Assembly: GCA_964527925.1 (NCBI GenBank)
Contig: CAZGQO010000006.1
Coordinates: 97,218 to 161,217 of the forward strand
Length of the DNA: 64,000 nt
Direction of reading: 5' to 3'
DNA from: Ch128b sp964527925
Lineage (GTDB): Bacteria; Bacteroidota; Ignavibacteria; Ch128b
Below the pieces are notes generated by a model. The model had not been told where the DNA came from, made no database searches, and was given only the letters and a program-made list of their open reading frames with translations. Shown in pieces: positions 27,332 through 37,161 of this stretch; position 1 is the stretch's first letter, and every line of letters starts with the position of its first letter. A program made the position numbers and the translations under genes.

Positions 27332-29065
27332 TCAAATTTTGAATCTTATTATTTCATCAGGTTGATTTTCATATTCAATCACAATTATAAAATTTTTGAT
27401 GCGTATAGATGGCAATGCAATTTCAATAAAGTTCAGTCCTGCGACTAAATTACCAGAATAAACTTCCTGTAATTTTTCACCCTTTTCATTCTGTAAAATG
27501 ATTTTTGCGTAGGTGTTTTGATTTGTCTCAATCAATAGATGAGCCGTTTCTCTGTCAAATGTTAGAAAAGATTTTCTTTTTGCATAAGCATCTTTCAGGA
27601 TGTTTTTTAGATTTGACAGTTCGACTTTGATAATGTCTGTTCCAGTTAAACTCTCATTATAATTTTTATCAAGAGAAGTTACCTGATAGAAATATTCTAA
27701 TTTTGAAGGTCGTCGAATGAAATCATATAGATAATAATTTTTTGTGATTGTGAGTAGATGAGAAGCATTCTCAATTAAGATATTTCTATTTTCATTACGA
27801 TAAACACTATAGAATTTTGCCGTATCTCCATCTCTGGCTTTTGGCGGAATTCCCCAAACCAATTCAACTAATCCAAGTTTTCCTAGCAGATTTTTTCCTG
27901 ATAGACTAAAAGGTGGTTCTGGTGGAATAGAATCTTTCCATTTCATCGAAGGAATAATAGCTGGATATTTATAAGCAGAAAATTTTTTGTCTTTGATATG
28001 TTCATATCTAAAAAAACTCTGACCAGCGGAATTTAGTTTTCTTGTAATCTCAATTTGATTTTCAATTTCCAGTGAAACGGATGGATTATAAGCACCAATA
28101 CCAATTATAACATGTCTATCAAAAGAATTTTTCATCCAATCTCTTACAAGTGATTCAAACTTAGGATTTGTTTTTGTGTCCCAGTAAATTTGTGGAACAA
28201 TGTAATCATGTTTTTTTCTTTTAAGCCATTCCCTTGCATCCTGAAAAACAGAATTTTTACCTTCTAATCCTCGTGCATCTGAAAGATTTTCATAAATACC
28301 AATTGGTGCTGAACCAATTTTTAAAATTGGTTTTATCGCAGTGAGAGTATCGTAAATTTCAGTAACAAGTTGATTGATATTGTCTCTTCGGAAATCTACA
28401 AGGCTTCTACTCATTCCAAAAATTTGATAAGAAAGTGAGTCATTGAAATCTATTCCAGGATAACGAATATAATCGAGGTGAATTCCATCAACATCATAGT
28501 TTTCTACAATTTCAACACAGAGATTTTTGAGATAATCTCTAACATCAGGCAATCCTGGATCAAACCAGTAAGAAACAGAATTTTGTTCATTATATTTTCT
28601 AACCCAATCTGACCTCATCAGTGCAATATGCGGCGGTTCAGTGAATTGTAATGGTGAATCACCAGATTTAATGTTTATCATATTGAGCCATGCGTGGACT
28701 TCCAGGTTTCTTTTGTGTGCCTCTTCAATCAAAAACTGCAATGGATCATAATCGGGAGCTTGTCCGAGTTTGCCTGTAAGATATTGAGACCAGGGTTCGT
28801 ACTTACTTTTATAAAATACTGTCCCCTGCGAACGAACCTGAAAATAAATTGTATTGAAGTTTTTTGATTTAAGATTATCGAGTATTTCGATGAGTGACTT
28901 TTTCTGAATTTCAGGATTATATGTTTTCGGCGGCCAGTCGAGCTGGTGATTTGTGGTTATCCAAACTGCCCTGACTTCCCTTTTTGGTTGAGAAAATAAA
29001 TTCCAACCAATAAGTAAAAAGAGAATGAAATAAAAAGAGAATTTTTTGAGATTGATTCTATTCAT
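27332..29065 (-). CDS. GHL10 (DUF187) glycosidase without clear T9SS tail
   Basis: 577 aa; second GHL10 paralogue. Signal peptide (ending NLFSQ), barrel opening with REVRAVWITTNHQLDWPP and containing DVDGIHLDYIRYPGIDF (about 193-209), then an Fn3-like domain and a C-terminal beta domain. The end (YSGNLVAGLNFIEIALP) resembles a sorting domain but lacks the NYPNPFNP opening and the terminal KK motif, so it may stay in the periplasm. Its start is 12 nt after the YbjQ gene, so it belongs to the transcript that begins at the small membrane protein. Confidence 0.88.
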   Translation of the reverse strand: MNRINLKKFSFYFILFLLIGWNLFSQPKREVRAVWITTNHQLDWPPKTYNPEIQKKSLIEILDNLKSKNFNTIYFQVRSQGTVFYKSKYEPWSQYLTGKLGQAPDYDPLQFLIEEAHKRNLEVHAWLNMINIKSGDSPLQFTEPPHIALMRSDWVRKYNEQNSVSYWFDPGLPDVRDYLKNLCVEIVENYDVDGIHLDYIRYPGIDFNDSLSYQIFGMSRSLVDFRRDNINQLVTEIYDTLTAIKPILKIGSAPIGIYENLSDARGLEGKNSVFQDAREWLKRKKHDYIVPQIYWDTKTNPKFESLVRDWMKNSFDRHVIIGIGAYNPSVSLEIENQIEITRKLNSAGQSFFRYEHIKDKKFSAYKYPAIIPSMKWKDSIPPEPPFSLSGKNLLGKLGLVELVWGIPPKARDGDTAKFYSVYRNENRNILIENASHLLTITKNYYLYDFIRRPSKLEYFYQVTSLDKNYNESLTGTDIIKVELSNLKNILKDAYAKRKSFLTFDRETAHLLIETNQNTYAKIILQNEKGEKLQEVYSGNLVAGLNFIEIALPSIRIKNFIIVIEYENQPDEIIRFKI

Positions 29066-29077
29066 TAAATCTTAGTT

Positions 29078-29398
29078 TTATTCATCTTCAACTACTACAG
29101 CGGTGCCATAGGCGAGAATTTCAGCAGCATTTTGCATGATAAACGATGTTCCGAATCTTACACTAATTACAGCATTTGCACCTAACATTTCGGCTGATTG
29201 AACCATTCTATCAAGAGCTTGTTCACGAGATTCAGAAAGAAGTTTTGTGTATTCTTCAATTTCACCGCCAACGACATTTTTCAAGGCAGCAATTATATCT
29301 TTGCCGAGATGTCTTGCCCGAACAGTATTTCCTTTGACAATTCCTAAAACTCTTACAATTTTTTTCCCGGGTATAAAGTCAGTCGTTGCAATAATCAT
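29078..29398 (-). CDS. YbjQ/UPF0145 family protein
   Basis: 106 aa, full length for the family, which forms a pentameric ring of unknown function (sometimes called heavy-metal-binding). Characteristic blocks: RVLGIVKGNTVRARHLGKDI, SREQALDRMVQSAEMLGANAV and YGTAVVVE. Start overlaps the stop of the upstream membrane protein as TAATG, implying coupled translation. Confidence 0.93.
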   Translation of the reverse strand: MIIATTDFIPGKKIVRVLGIVKGNTVRARHLGKDIIAALKNVVGGEIEEYTKLLSESREQALDRMVQSAEMLGANAVISVRFGTSFIMQNAAEILAYGTAVVVEDE

Positions 29399-29685
29399 TA
29401 TTCAACCTCCTTGTATCTTTCTTGACGATTTAATGTAATTTTTTCTCTAATCACAGAAAAGATTAAAACAACCAATCCAAAGAGAATTAAAAACAAACTA
29501 ACTCTGATAACAAAATCAACCTGCATATCACTCAACAGAACTAAAAGAAACTTGTACAATGCATAAACGATGAGGATAATCAAGCCAGTAATTAACATAA
29601 ACCATCCAACAGATCTCTCAATTCGATTGAGGAGTTTGCTCCAGTAAATTTCAGCATTTTCTGATTGTTGTTTTTTTGATTCCAT
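29398..29685 (-). CDS. Small membrane protein coupled to YbjQ
   Basis: 95 aa with two predicted membrane helices (about 31-53 and 62-84) and charged ends. I choose the ATG at 29685 because GGAGG stands 6 nt before it on the minus strand; the in-frame ATG at 29697 overlaps that site. It has no assigned family. One-base overlap with YbjQ suggests a functional pair at the membrane. Confidence 0.72.
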   Translation of the reverse strand: MESKKQQSENAEIYWSKLLNRIERSVGWFMLITGLIILIVYALYKFLLVLLSDMQVDFVIRVSLFLILFGLVVLIFSVIREKITLNRQERYKEVE

Positions 29686-29955
29686 GATAACCTCCATAAA
29701 CTAAAGTGCATTCAATTTTTTATGAACTACAATTTAATTTACCAAAATATTTATAAAGAAAATTGAAAGGGTTTGAATTGGATAGGAATAAACTTTTAAT
29801 TTTTATTCGAAAGAATCCAGGGTGATTTAATTATAAATAAAGTATTAAAAAACTTAAAATTAATCTCGATCTGAACAAAGATCACATCAATGAAAATAAA
29901 ACTCTTATTTTAAAAAGGAGATGATACCCTGAAGCTGGATATCATATCCATAATT

Positions 29956-31824
29956 TTATAAAGACTTGTTTAAGTTAATTGTAAAAGTAATATATCTGCC
30001 CAGATCATAAACTAAATTACCAGCACTAAAAGGACTTCGTGAAGATGATAAATATCTTGCGTATTTATGATTTAGTAAATTGTTTATCTGAAAATTAAAT
30101 GTCACATCTTTAATTGTATAACCAACAATCACTCCCAGAGAATTCCAGGAAGGAGTTTTATATTCTTTAAGATCTTCGTTAACTCTTGTTTGAGTGTTTT
30201 CATGTCTGTGGTTAATTGAGATATTCAATCCATATATCTCAGGCAATCTTAAAACTGAATAGATCGAAAGTGGAGCAATTTCAGCTAAAGGTTTTTTGTT
30301 CTCCAGATTTTCTCCCCATAGAAAACTAAGATTTGATTCAAGCCAATGATATCTAAAAGTGAGATTTGTTCCTGCAATCAATGCATTAATATTTTCATAA
30401 GTCATTACAGATTTCATTGGTTTTGTTTTACGAGTTACTTCAATATAATTGAGTATATAATTACCAAATAGTTCTACATCCAGTAAATCGGATTTCAATG
30501 AAGTACGAAGACTAAATTTATTTACGCTTTTTAATGCAGGATTTCCTGACCAATCTGGATTGTTCATTGGTCTATTAACTGCAATGAAAAGTTGCTCTGC
30601 GTCAGGAGCTTCTGATGCAAATTCTGTTGTTGTCATAAAAATTAATTGTCTGGAAAGCTGGCTTGAGTAACTTAAAAGTAAACCTGCACTCAAATAGTAT
30701 ATATTGGTTCTTGTTTCTGGATAAATGGATTTATAAAAATCAATTCGAGAATGATCTTTAAATCTGAAATATTGTAACCCGCCTTTCACGTAAGCTTGAA
30801 AATTTCCAGTGGAAATATTTGTGGAAGCACTTACACCGATTTGATCAACATTCGGCATCAACTTATTTGATATATAATGACCCATTTCAGGCATTGTTAT
30901 GAAATTATCAGCATTCCAGTTCCTATAAATTATTTCATATGAGGATCCAGTTAATCCAACAGTTAGATTTTTTGAATTTGTTTCCATTTTCATTGTCGAA
31001 TAAGTCGTTCGAAGTCCATTATTCATCAAATGGTCTGTATAATTGAAATAAATTTTGTTACCTCTGTAAGAGAAGAAACCGCCAAAGACCTTGCTTGATC
31101 TTTCATCCATTTGTAAGTATGGGAATGAAATATCTTTAGCTTGGGTAAAATTTAGTCCATATTCAAGATCTAAATTAGATTGTTTCTGCCTGAATGAACC
31201 ATAGACGAAAGAATATCTGAAATTATCTTTGTATCCATAAAGATCTTTGAATGTTTTTGATTCGCCATTTTCATAAGGTCTACCTGAAGCATATCTAACG
31301 GATAATCCTTAATAAAAACCTTCAGCCATTAAGGAAGCATCGATATCATTTTGGGCGCCCACATTTCCACTAACTAGGGATTTTATGGTAATAGGTTTAT
31401 CTAAATTAGTTCGATGAGATTCAACCTTACCATAAATTCCTGAATTTAAGGTCGAAGCAGATTTAGTTAAATCAACCGACGACATTTCAATCAAGTTTAA
31501 TCTGGTTGATGGTGCATCCATTCGATTTGGGCAGGCATTATGATAACGTTCACCATCTACAACAATTTTAATATTTCCTTTCTTGAAGCCTTCGACATAC
31601 AAATCTTGAGTAAAATTTGATCCTCTTCTTACAAGATCAAATCCGTTTTTATCAAAGATTGAGCTGTTATAATCTGTACCGTAAAAGTGTTTTTCGATAA
31701 ATGGAATTTCTTTCTTTGAAACTATTTCAATTGCTGGAAGAACGAATGTATTTAAATCTTGTTCGTTCTGAGAATAAATAGATTTTATAAAGATGAAAAA
31801 TAGAATAATAAAATGCTTTCGCAT
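29956..31824 (-). pseudogene. OprC/NosA-like copper TonB-dependent receptor with one in-frame stop
   Basis: Outer-membrane TonB receptor of 622 codons interrupted by a single TAA at 31309-31311 (codon 172); the reading frame is otherwise continuous. Signal peptide (ending IYSQ), plug domain with VDGERYHNACPNRMDAPS, then a barrel ending in YITFTINLNKSL. The plug carries Cys98-x3-Met102 and the barrel His265-Leu-Met267, matching the CxxxM/HxM copper site described for OprC. The protein would import copper at the outer membrane. Either it is a recent pseudogene, or the stop is a sequence error or read through. AAGGAG precedes the ATG. A Cys-rich small protein is encoded just upstream. Confidence 0.8.
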
Positions 31825-31890
31825 AGCTACTCCTTATTTTTTTGATTTAAAACTGTTAAAAATGAATTTATTTAGTTAATGAGTTGAGAG

Positions 31891-32280
31891 TTAGAGTAGC
31901 TCATGAGGTGGGCATTCAGGATTTTTTTGATTAAATATTAATCTATAATCTTCTAAAGAGGAGTATTTTGAACTTGATTCGAAGAAAAAATCATCAATAA
32001 ATTTACCTTTACCAATATGATGCGAGAGGGTGAAAAAATTGAATTCAGGATATTGTTTTTCGCTTTTTTTGTTTTCTTCGTCGCTTTTATCGAGATTTTT
32101 TTTGAGATGACAGGATCCCTGACATTGATTATCCGGATTATCTTTTTGAACGCAAAGATTTTTTACTATAAAATCATAATTAACCTTGTATTCAAAGTAA
32201 GCAATTAAAGGTGCATTAATTCCAAAAAAATAATTTATCAAAAGAAAAATTGTTAATAGTTTTTTGACGATAGAAAACAT
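31891..32280 (-). CDS. Small Cys/His-containing membrane-anchored or exported protein
   Basis: 129 aa. N-terminal hydrophobic segment (residues 8-29), then C-x9-C-x3-CH (CVQKDNPDNQCQGSCHLKK) and a C-terminal NPECPPHELL. I recall proteins of this shape beside copper or zinc TonB receptors in Bacteroidota; that is recall, not a match. 66 nt upstream of the TonB receptor on the same strand, so probably one transcript. Likely a periplasmic metal-binding partner. Confidence 0.62.
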   Translation of the reverse strand: MFSIVKKLLTIFLLINYFFGINAPLIAYFEYKVNYDFIVKNLCVQKDNPDNQCQGSCHLKKNLDKSDEENKKSEKQYPEFNFFTLSHHIGKGKFIDDFFFESSSKYSSLEDYRLIFNQKNPECPPHELL

Positions 32281-32525
32281 AGTCAGACATAATTATCTGA
32301 TTCAAATTAAGAAAACAAGTTAAAAAACCTACTCTTGTTTGAATTAAACTCCTGGAGTAGCTGTTCTAAAATTATTTAGCAATGTTTAAGTGATAATTTC
32401 TACAAAACTTTCAGATGAAACTGATATAGATAAGTTATTTATTCCCTATAAACTTTAGCTTTTAATGATTATATCTTCATGTGATTACAAATCTTAAATC
32501 AAAAAAATCTATTCCAAAGTTTACT

Positions 32526-34388
32526 CTACTTCACCACCGCCATCTTGATTATCTTGAAATTATTCTCACTTCTTAATGAACACAAATAGATTCCGCTTGA
32601 AAGTGTAGTTGAATCAATTGTAATTCTGTTTTTACCGCCAGATTGAGAAATCCCGTTTACCTTGTAAACTTCCTGTCCGAGTAAATTGAAGAGTGTAAGA
32701 TTGTAACTTTCAAACTCTGGTAAGTAAAATTCTATCGTGGTTGAGGAGTTAAAAGGATTCGGATAGTTAATCATTCCAGGTTCAATCGAGTTTAAGTTCT
32801 CCTGTTCTTCTACCGAAGTCGTAACATCTGGAGAAAGTAATCGATTGAGTTTGATGAACATCGCATCGGTTCTGACTTTTTTATCAGGTGTAACTCCGCT
32901 GTTGCTTATAATTACAACAAGTCTTTTTCCTTTTTGAAAATAAGTGGTTTTAAGTTTATACCATCTTTTGTTGAGTACACTGGTTTGATCAACATTTACA
33001 TTTTGAAAATTTCCTGAAGAATCAGCTACAAGATAAGAAACATTATTTGCCTGATCTGGTCCAGGTACAATGAAAGCATAAACATCATAATATCCATCAA
33101 CAGGGACATCAAAGTAATAACTAATCGACGCCGAATCACCGCCCGTTGTGTAGATTGTTGGTCCATCATATCCAGGAACCAAACTATTTACCCAGTTTCC
33201 GTAACGAACAGCATTATTCAAATCCGAAATCTTTACAATCTGTTTATATTCACGCCAATCCGGAGTAGAAAATGGTGGATGTGCTTTTTGTTGATATCTA
33301 TTTGCTTTGATTCCTTGAAAATATCCTCTCAAGTCATTTGAATACCAGATTGAATTACCTTTGTATCCCTTTGAACGAGTTACATCAATGAATTGATAAA
33401 CTGTTTCAAGAGATACTGGATTCCCGCCCGGTTTTACTGCAAAAGATGGATATGTTTTTGTTTTATCGTTAATTAATGTTTGCATGAAATCCAGAATGCT
33501 TGCAAAAGCAGCCGGACTTTCCACATAAGATTGAACCTGAACATTATCAATTTTATTGTTATTCACCCACCAGACCCAATCCTGACAGAAATTGTTGTAT
33601 GATGTATATTGAGAAGCTGAATACAAACTTGGCGCATTTGATAAATTAAATTTTGGTCTGACTGCTTTAACACTGTCATAAATTCTTGCCTGAAATTCAT
33701 TCAATTTATCAGCTCGCCATCTTATCCACGAAGCGTTTGAATAATCCTGAGGCGGAGGAGTTCCATTATGTTCAGAACGATAAAGTGAATCAGTGTAACT
33801 ATCATAACCATATTGCAGACTTGAATATCGAATTCTATCAAGTTCAAGTCCATCGATATCATAATTTCTAACAATTTCCATCACCATTGCAATCAAAAAA
33901 TCCTGCACATCCTTTCTTGTTTGAACTATCCAGTAAAAATTAGAGTTATCTTTTTCTGTCCCATCAATTTTCTTTGCGACCCAATCGGGATGTGAATCAA
34001 AAATTTTCCCCTTTCCACTATTTCCAGGATAATATTGTTCATATCCTCCAACAAATCCATATTCAAACCAGGCTTCAACATGAAGTCCATGTTTGTGAGC
34101 TTCCGCAATTGCTTCTGCAAGAACATCTCTTCCTTCGAACATAGGATCGATGTACATTCCAGTATGTTGATAGAATACTTCGCTTTTCCATAATGGATAA
34201 CCCCGACTCCATGCGTTTACATAAACAACATTAAAATTAGCAGCTGCAATACTATCGATAGCCTGAGCGAGAGCTTCCTTTGTAGTCAATTGATCTCTTG
34301 CAATCCATGTGCCCCGCAATTCTTGAGCATTAATTTGATTTATAAAAATTTCAATTAAGAAAAGGAAGAAAAAGTTTTTTAATTTCAT
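32526..34388 (-). CDS. Secreted GHL10 glycosidase with golvesin-like and T9SS domains
   Basis: Third GHL10 paralogue, 620 aa from the ATG at 34388; an upstream ATG at 34445 would add 19 residues before the signal peptide and is rejected for that reason. Signal peptide (ending INAQ), barrel with ELRGTWIARDQLTT and NYDIDGLELDRIRYSS, a golvesin-C-like/carbohydrate-binding beta domain (about 395-510), and a type IX sorting domain (NYPNPFNSSTTIEFYL). It is divergent from copA across a 130-bp gap and seems unrelated in function to the copper genes on both sides. Confidence 0.88.
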   Translation of the reverse strand: MKLKNFFFLFLIEIFINQINAQELRGTWIARDQLTTKEALAQAIDSIAAANFNVVYVNAWSRGYPLWKSEVFYQHTGMYIDPMFEGRDVLAEAIAEAHKHGLHVEAWFEYGFVGGYEQYYPGNSGKGKIFDSHPDWVAKKIDGTEKDNSNFYWIVQTRKDVQDFLIAMVMEIVRNYDIDGLELDRIRYSSLQYGYDSYTDSLYRSEHNGTPPPQDYSNASWIRWRADKLNEFQARIYDSVKAVRPKFNLSNAPSLYSASQYTSYNNFCQDWVWWVNNNKIDNVQVQSYVESPAAFASILDFMQTLINDKTKTYPSFAVKPGGNPVSLETVYQFIDVTRSKGYKGNSIWYSNDLRGYFQGIKANRYQQKAHPPFSTPDWREYKQIVKISDLNNAVRYGNWVNSLVPGYDGPTIYTTGGDSASISYYFDVPVDGYYDVYAFIVPGPDQANNVSYLVADSSGNFQNVNVDQTSVLNKRWYKLKTTYFQKGKRLVVIISNSGVTPDKKVRTDAMFIKLNRLLSPDVTTSVEEQENLNSIEPGMINYPNPFNSSTTIEFYLPEFESYNLTLFNLLGQEVYKVNGISQSGGKNRITIDSTTLSSGIYLCSLRSENNFKIIKMAVVK

Positions 34389-34518
34389 TGTTAAGATCCA
34401 GATTTTGTGAATTTTTTTAAGTTCGATTTTTGAATGGTGAATCAATTGACAAATTTGTTAATCTTATAAATGAACATACTAATTTAAAATTATTTTTCAT
34501 TGAAAAGGAGATCCGATA

Positions 34519-36753
34519 ATGGAAGCCCCCAATAAGCTTGATATTTTAACTCTTCCGATTGAAGGAATGACCTGTGCAAGTTGCGTTCTACGAGTAGAGA
34601 AAGCTTTGAAGAAAGTTGATGGCGTTCAGGAAGCTGTAGTTAATCTGGCAACTGAACAGGCTCAGGTAAAGATTGATCCACAAAAAGTTGACTTTCAAAA
34701 ACTAAAAGAAGCTGTTGAAAAAGTTGGTTACAGTGTAATCGAATTCAAAGAAGAAAAGATTGCGGCGGAAGATTTAATCGAGAAAGAAAAAGAGAAACAC
34801 TTAAATGAATTAAAGAATGATTTAATTTTTGCCGTTGTGTTTACAGTCCCTGTGTTTGTATTGAGTATGTTAATGATGTCAGAACCTTTTAATAATTTTT
34901 TAGGGGAATATTTTAATTATTTACCTGCAGTTTTATTTGTTTTGACATCACAGGTTGTATTTAAAAGCGGAAAAAGATTTTTCAAAATAGCCTGGAATAA
35001 CCTCAAGCATCTTTCTTTTGATATGAATAGCCTTGTTGCGATTGGTACTGGTTCAGCATATATCTACAGCACAATTATAACTTTCTTCCCAAATTTATTT
35101 CATACTATGCAAGAACATACCGAAGTTTACTACGATTCAACTGCCGTAATAATTACGCTGATTCTTTTCGGAAGATGGCTTGAAGCGAAATCGAAATCAA
35201 GAACTTCAGATGCAATTAAAAAATTGATCGGATTGAAACCAAAGACAGCCAATATTATCAGAAATGGGAAAGAGGAAACTATCAGTATTGATGAATTGAA
35301 ATTAAATGATATAGTTATCGTCAGACCAGGCGAAAAAATTCCTGCTGATGGTTTCATTATTTCTGGATTTTCCACAGTTGATGAATCGATGATTACAGGT
35401 GAAAGTATTCCTGTTGAAAAGAAAGAAGGAAACAAAGTTATTGGCGGGACAATAAACATTTCAGGAAGTTTTAAATTCAGAGTATCTGCAACAGGGAAGA
35501 AGTCTATCCTTGGACAGATAATTCGACTTGTTGAAGAAGCACAGGCATCAAAAGCTCCTATTCAAAATCTTGCAGATAAAATTGCATCTGTCTTTGTGCC
35601 TATTGTGATTGGAATTGCAGTAATTACTTTTTTAGTCTGGATGATTTTAGGTTCAACTTTTTCAACTTCGCTTATACATTTTGTGGCAGTTTTAATTATC
35701 GCTTGTCCATGTGCACTTGGTTTAGCAACACCAACTGCTTTGATTGTCGGAACAGGAATCGGGGCAGATAATGGTATCCTAATCAAAAATGCGGAAAGTC
35801 TCGAGCTGACTCATAAAATAACTCATCTTGTACTGGATAAAACTGGTACAATTACAGAAGGAAGACCGGAAGTAAAAGATATTATTCCATTAAAAGACAG
35901 TCTTTCTGATTATGAATTACAATTAATCTTTTCTACAGAAAATAAATCAGAACATCCAATTGCAAAATCAATCACTAAATATGCAAAAGAAAGAAATATA
36001 AACTTTATTGAACCAGATAAATTCACAAACAAAGTTGGACTTGGAATTGAAGCATATTTTGGCGATACAAAAGTTCTTATTGGGAACGAAAGACTGATGA
36101 ATGAAAATAAAATCCCAATCGGTGAACATCTGAAATTAATTGAACAGCTGACTTCAAACGGACAGATTGTCGTATTTGCATCAATAAATAATCAATTAGT
36201 TTGTTTGATTTCAATCAGTGATCCAGTCAAGAAAAATTCAAAACTCGCAATTGAAAAAATTAAATCTTCTGGAATCGAAGTAATAATGATAACGGGCGAT
36301 AACGAAAACACTGCGCGTTCAATAGCCAATGAAGTTGGGATTGATCAATACTATGCCAGAGTTTTACCCGAAGACAAAGCCAGAATTGTTAAAGAACTGA
36401 AAGGCGAGAAAAAAGTTGTTGCAATGGTCGGCGACGGAATCAACGATGCACCTGCACTGGCTCAAGCTGATGTAAGCATTGCAATGTCCAGCGGAACTGA
36501 TATAGCAATGGAAACAGCTGATATAACTCTGATGAAAAACGATATAATGGATGTTTATAAAGCAATAAAACTTTCTCACCTGACAATCAATGCAATAAAA
36601 CAGAATTTATTCTGGGCTTTTATTTATAACATAATTGGAATTCCACTTGCTGCACTGGGAGTATTAAATCCAATGATTGCTGCTGCGGCAATGTCTATGA
36701 GCTCAGTCTCGGTAGTAACTAATTCATTGCGAATAAGAAGAAAAAAGCTTTAA
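34519..36753 (+). CDS. copA: P1B-type copper-exporting ATPase
   Basis: 744 aa copper-translocating ATPase of the inner membrane. One N-terminal metal-binding domain (GMTC19ASC22), TGES phosphatase motif (about 293-296), CPC in TM6 (396-398) that selects copper, phosphorylated Asp440 in DKTGT, SEHP and GDGINDAP. All catalytic residues are present, so the pump is functional. AAAGGAG precedes the ATG. No CopY, CueR or CsoR gene or obvious operator is seen. The start of the promoter region holds ACAAATTTGT (a 10-bp palindrome near 34450). Confidence 0.96.
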   Translation: MEAPNKLDILTLPIEGMTCASCVLRVEKALKKVDGVQEAVVNLATEQAQVKIDPQKVDFQKLKEAVEKVGYSVIEFKEEKIAAEDLIEKEKEKHLNELKNDLIFAVVFTVPVFVLSMLMMSEPFNNFLGEYFNYLPAVLFVLTSQVVFKSGKRFFKIAWNNLKHLSFDMNSLVAIGTGSAYIYSTIITFFPNLFHTMQEHTEVYYDSTAVIITLILFGRWLEAKSKSRTSDAIKKLIGLKPKTANIIRNGKEETISIDELKLNDIVIVRPGEKIPADGFIISGFSTVDESMITGESIPVEKKEGNKVIGGTINISGSFKFRVSATGKKSILGQIIRLVEEAQASKAPIQNLADKIASVFVPIVIGIAVITFLVWMILGSTFSTSLIHFVAVLIIACPCALGLATPTALIVGTGIGADNGILIKNAESLELTHKITHLVLDKTGTITEGRPEVKDIIPLKDSLSDYELQLIFSTENKSEHPIAKSITKYAKERNINFIEPDKFTNKVGLGIEAYFGDTKVLIGNERLMNENKIPIGEHLKLIEQLTSNGQIVVFASINNQLVCLISISDPVKKNSKLAIEKIKSSGIEVIMITGDNENTARSIANEVGIDQYYARVLPEDKARIVKELKGEKKVVAMVGDGINDAPALAQADVSIAMSSGTDIAMETADITLMKNDIMDVYKAIKLSHLTINAIKQNLFWAFIYNIIGIPLAALGVLNPMIAAAAMSMSSVSVVTNSLRIRRKKL

Positions 36754-36810
36754 ATTGCTTGCGAATTGTTTAGTATTCATATTTATAAATAAAACATTAG
36801 GAGAGAAATC

Positions 36811-37095
36811 ATGAAAAAACTAATTGCTCTGGTAGTAATTGTTGTTCTAACAGCAACTCTTAGCATTGCTCAAATGCAGGATAAACAGAATAAAGTTTCA
36901 CAGGAGACAAAGGTTGAGAAAGTTGAAAAGAAAGATGGCTGCTGCTCAACCGATAAATCAAAAACTAAAGCAGAAAAAACTGAGTCCTGTGTTACAGAAA
37001 AATCAAAGGACAAAGCTGATGCAGATGACTGCTGCAAGACAGATAAATCTAAAACAAATGATGTAAAACAAACACCCAAAGAACAGAACAACTAA
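36811..37095 (+). CDS. Small exported Cys-Cys repeat protein downstream of copA
   Basis: 94 aa: signal peptide (about 20 residues, ending SIAQ) and a Lys/Asp/Glu/Thr-rich, probably disordered body with repeated CC-x-TDKSKT units (at about 43-51 and 73-81) and a lone Cys between them (residue 60). Vicinal cysteines in a periplasmic protein next to CopA suggest Cu(I) or other soft-metal binding (inference). GGAGAG lies before the ATG, and a strong terminator follows. No family recognised. Confidence 0.72.
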   Translation: MKKLIALVVIVVLTATLSIAQMQDKQNKVSQETKVEKVEKKDGCCSTDKSKTKAEKTESCVTEKSKDKADADDCCKTDKSKTNDVKQTPKEQNN

Positions 37096-37129
37096 GTTTT
37101 CATCAATATGTCCCACTTTCAGTTATTCG

Positions 37130-37161
37130 GGAGTTTCACCCAGTAGTGAAACTCCTTTTTT
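37130..37161 (+). terminator. Rho-independent terminator after the copper genes
   Basis: A 10-bp perfect stem, GGAGTTTCAC with GTGAAACTCC, around a 6-nt loop followed by six T. Confidence 0.92.

Noticed and set aside
29918..29953. GAGATGATACCCTGAAGCTGGAT looks a little like the conserved core of a TPP riboswitch on the plus strand.
   Set aside because: No P1 stem or first conserved half is present, no thiamine gene follows, and the plus-strand downstream DNA is the 3' end of a minus-strand gene.
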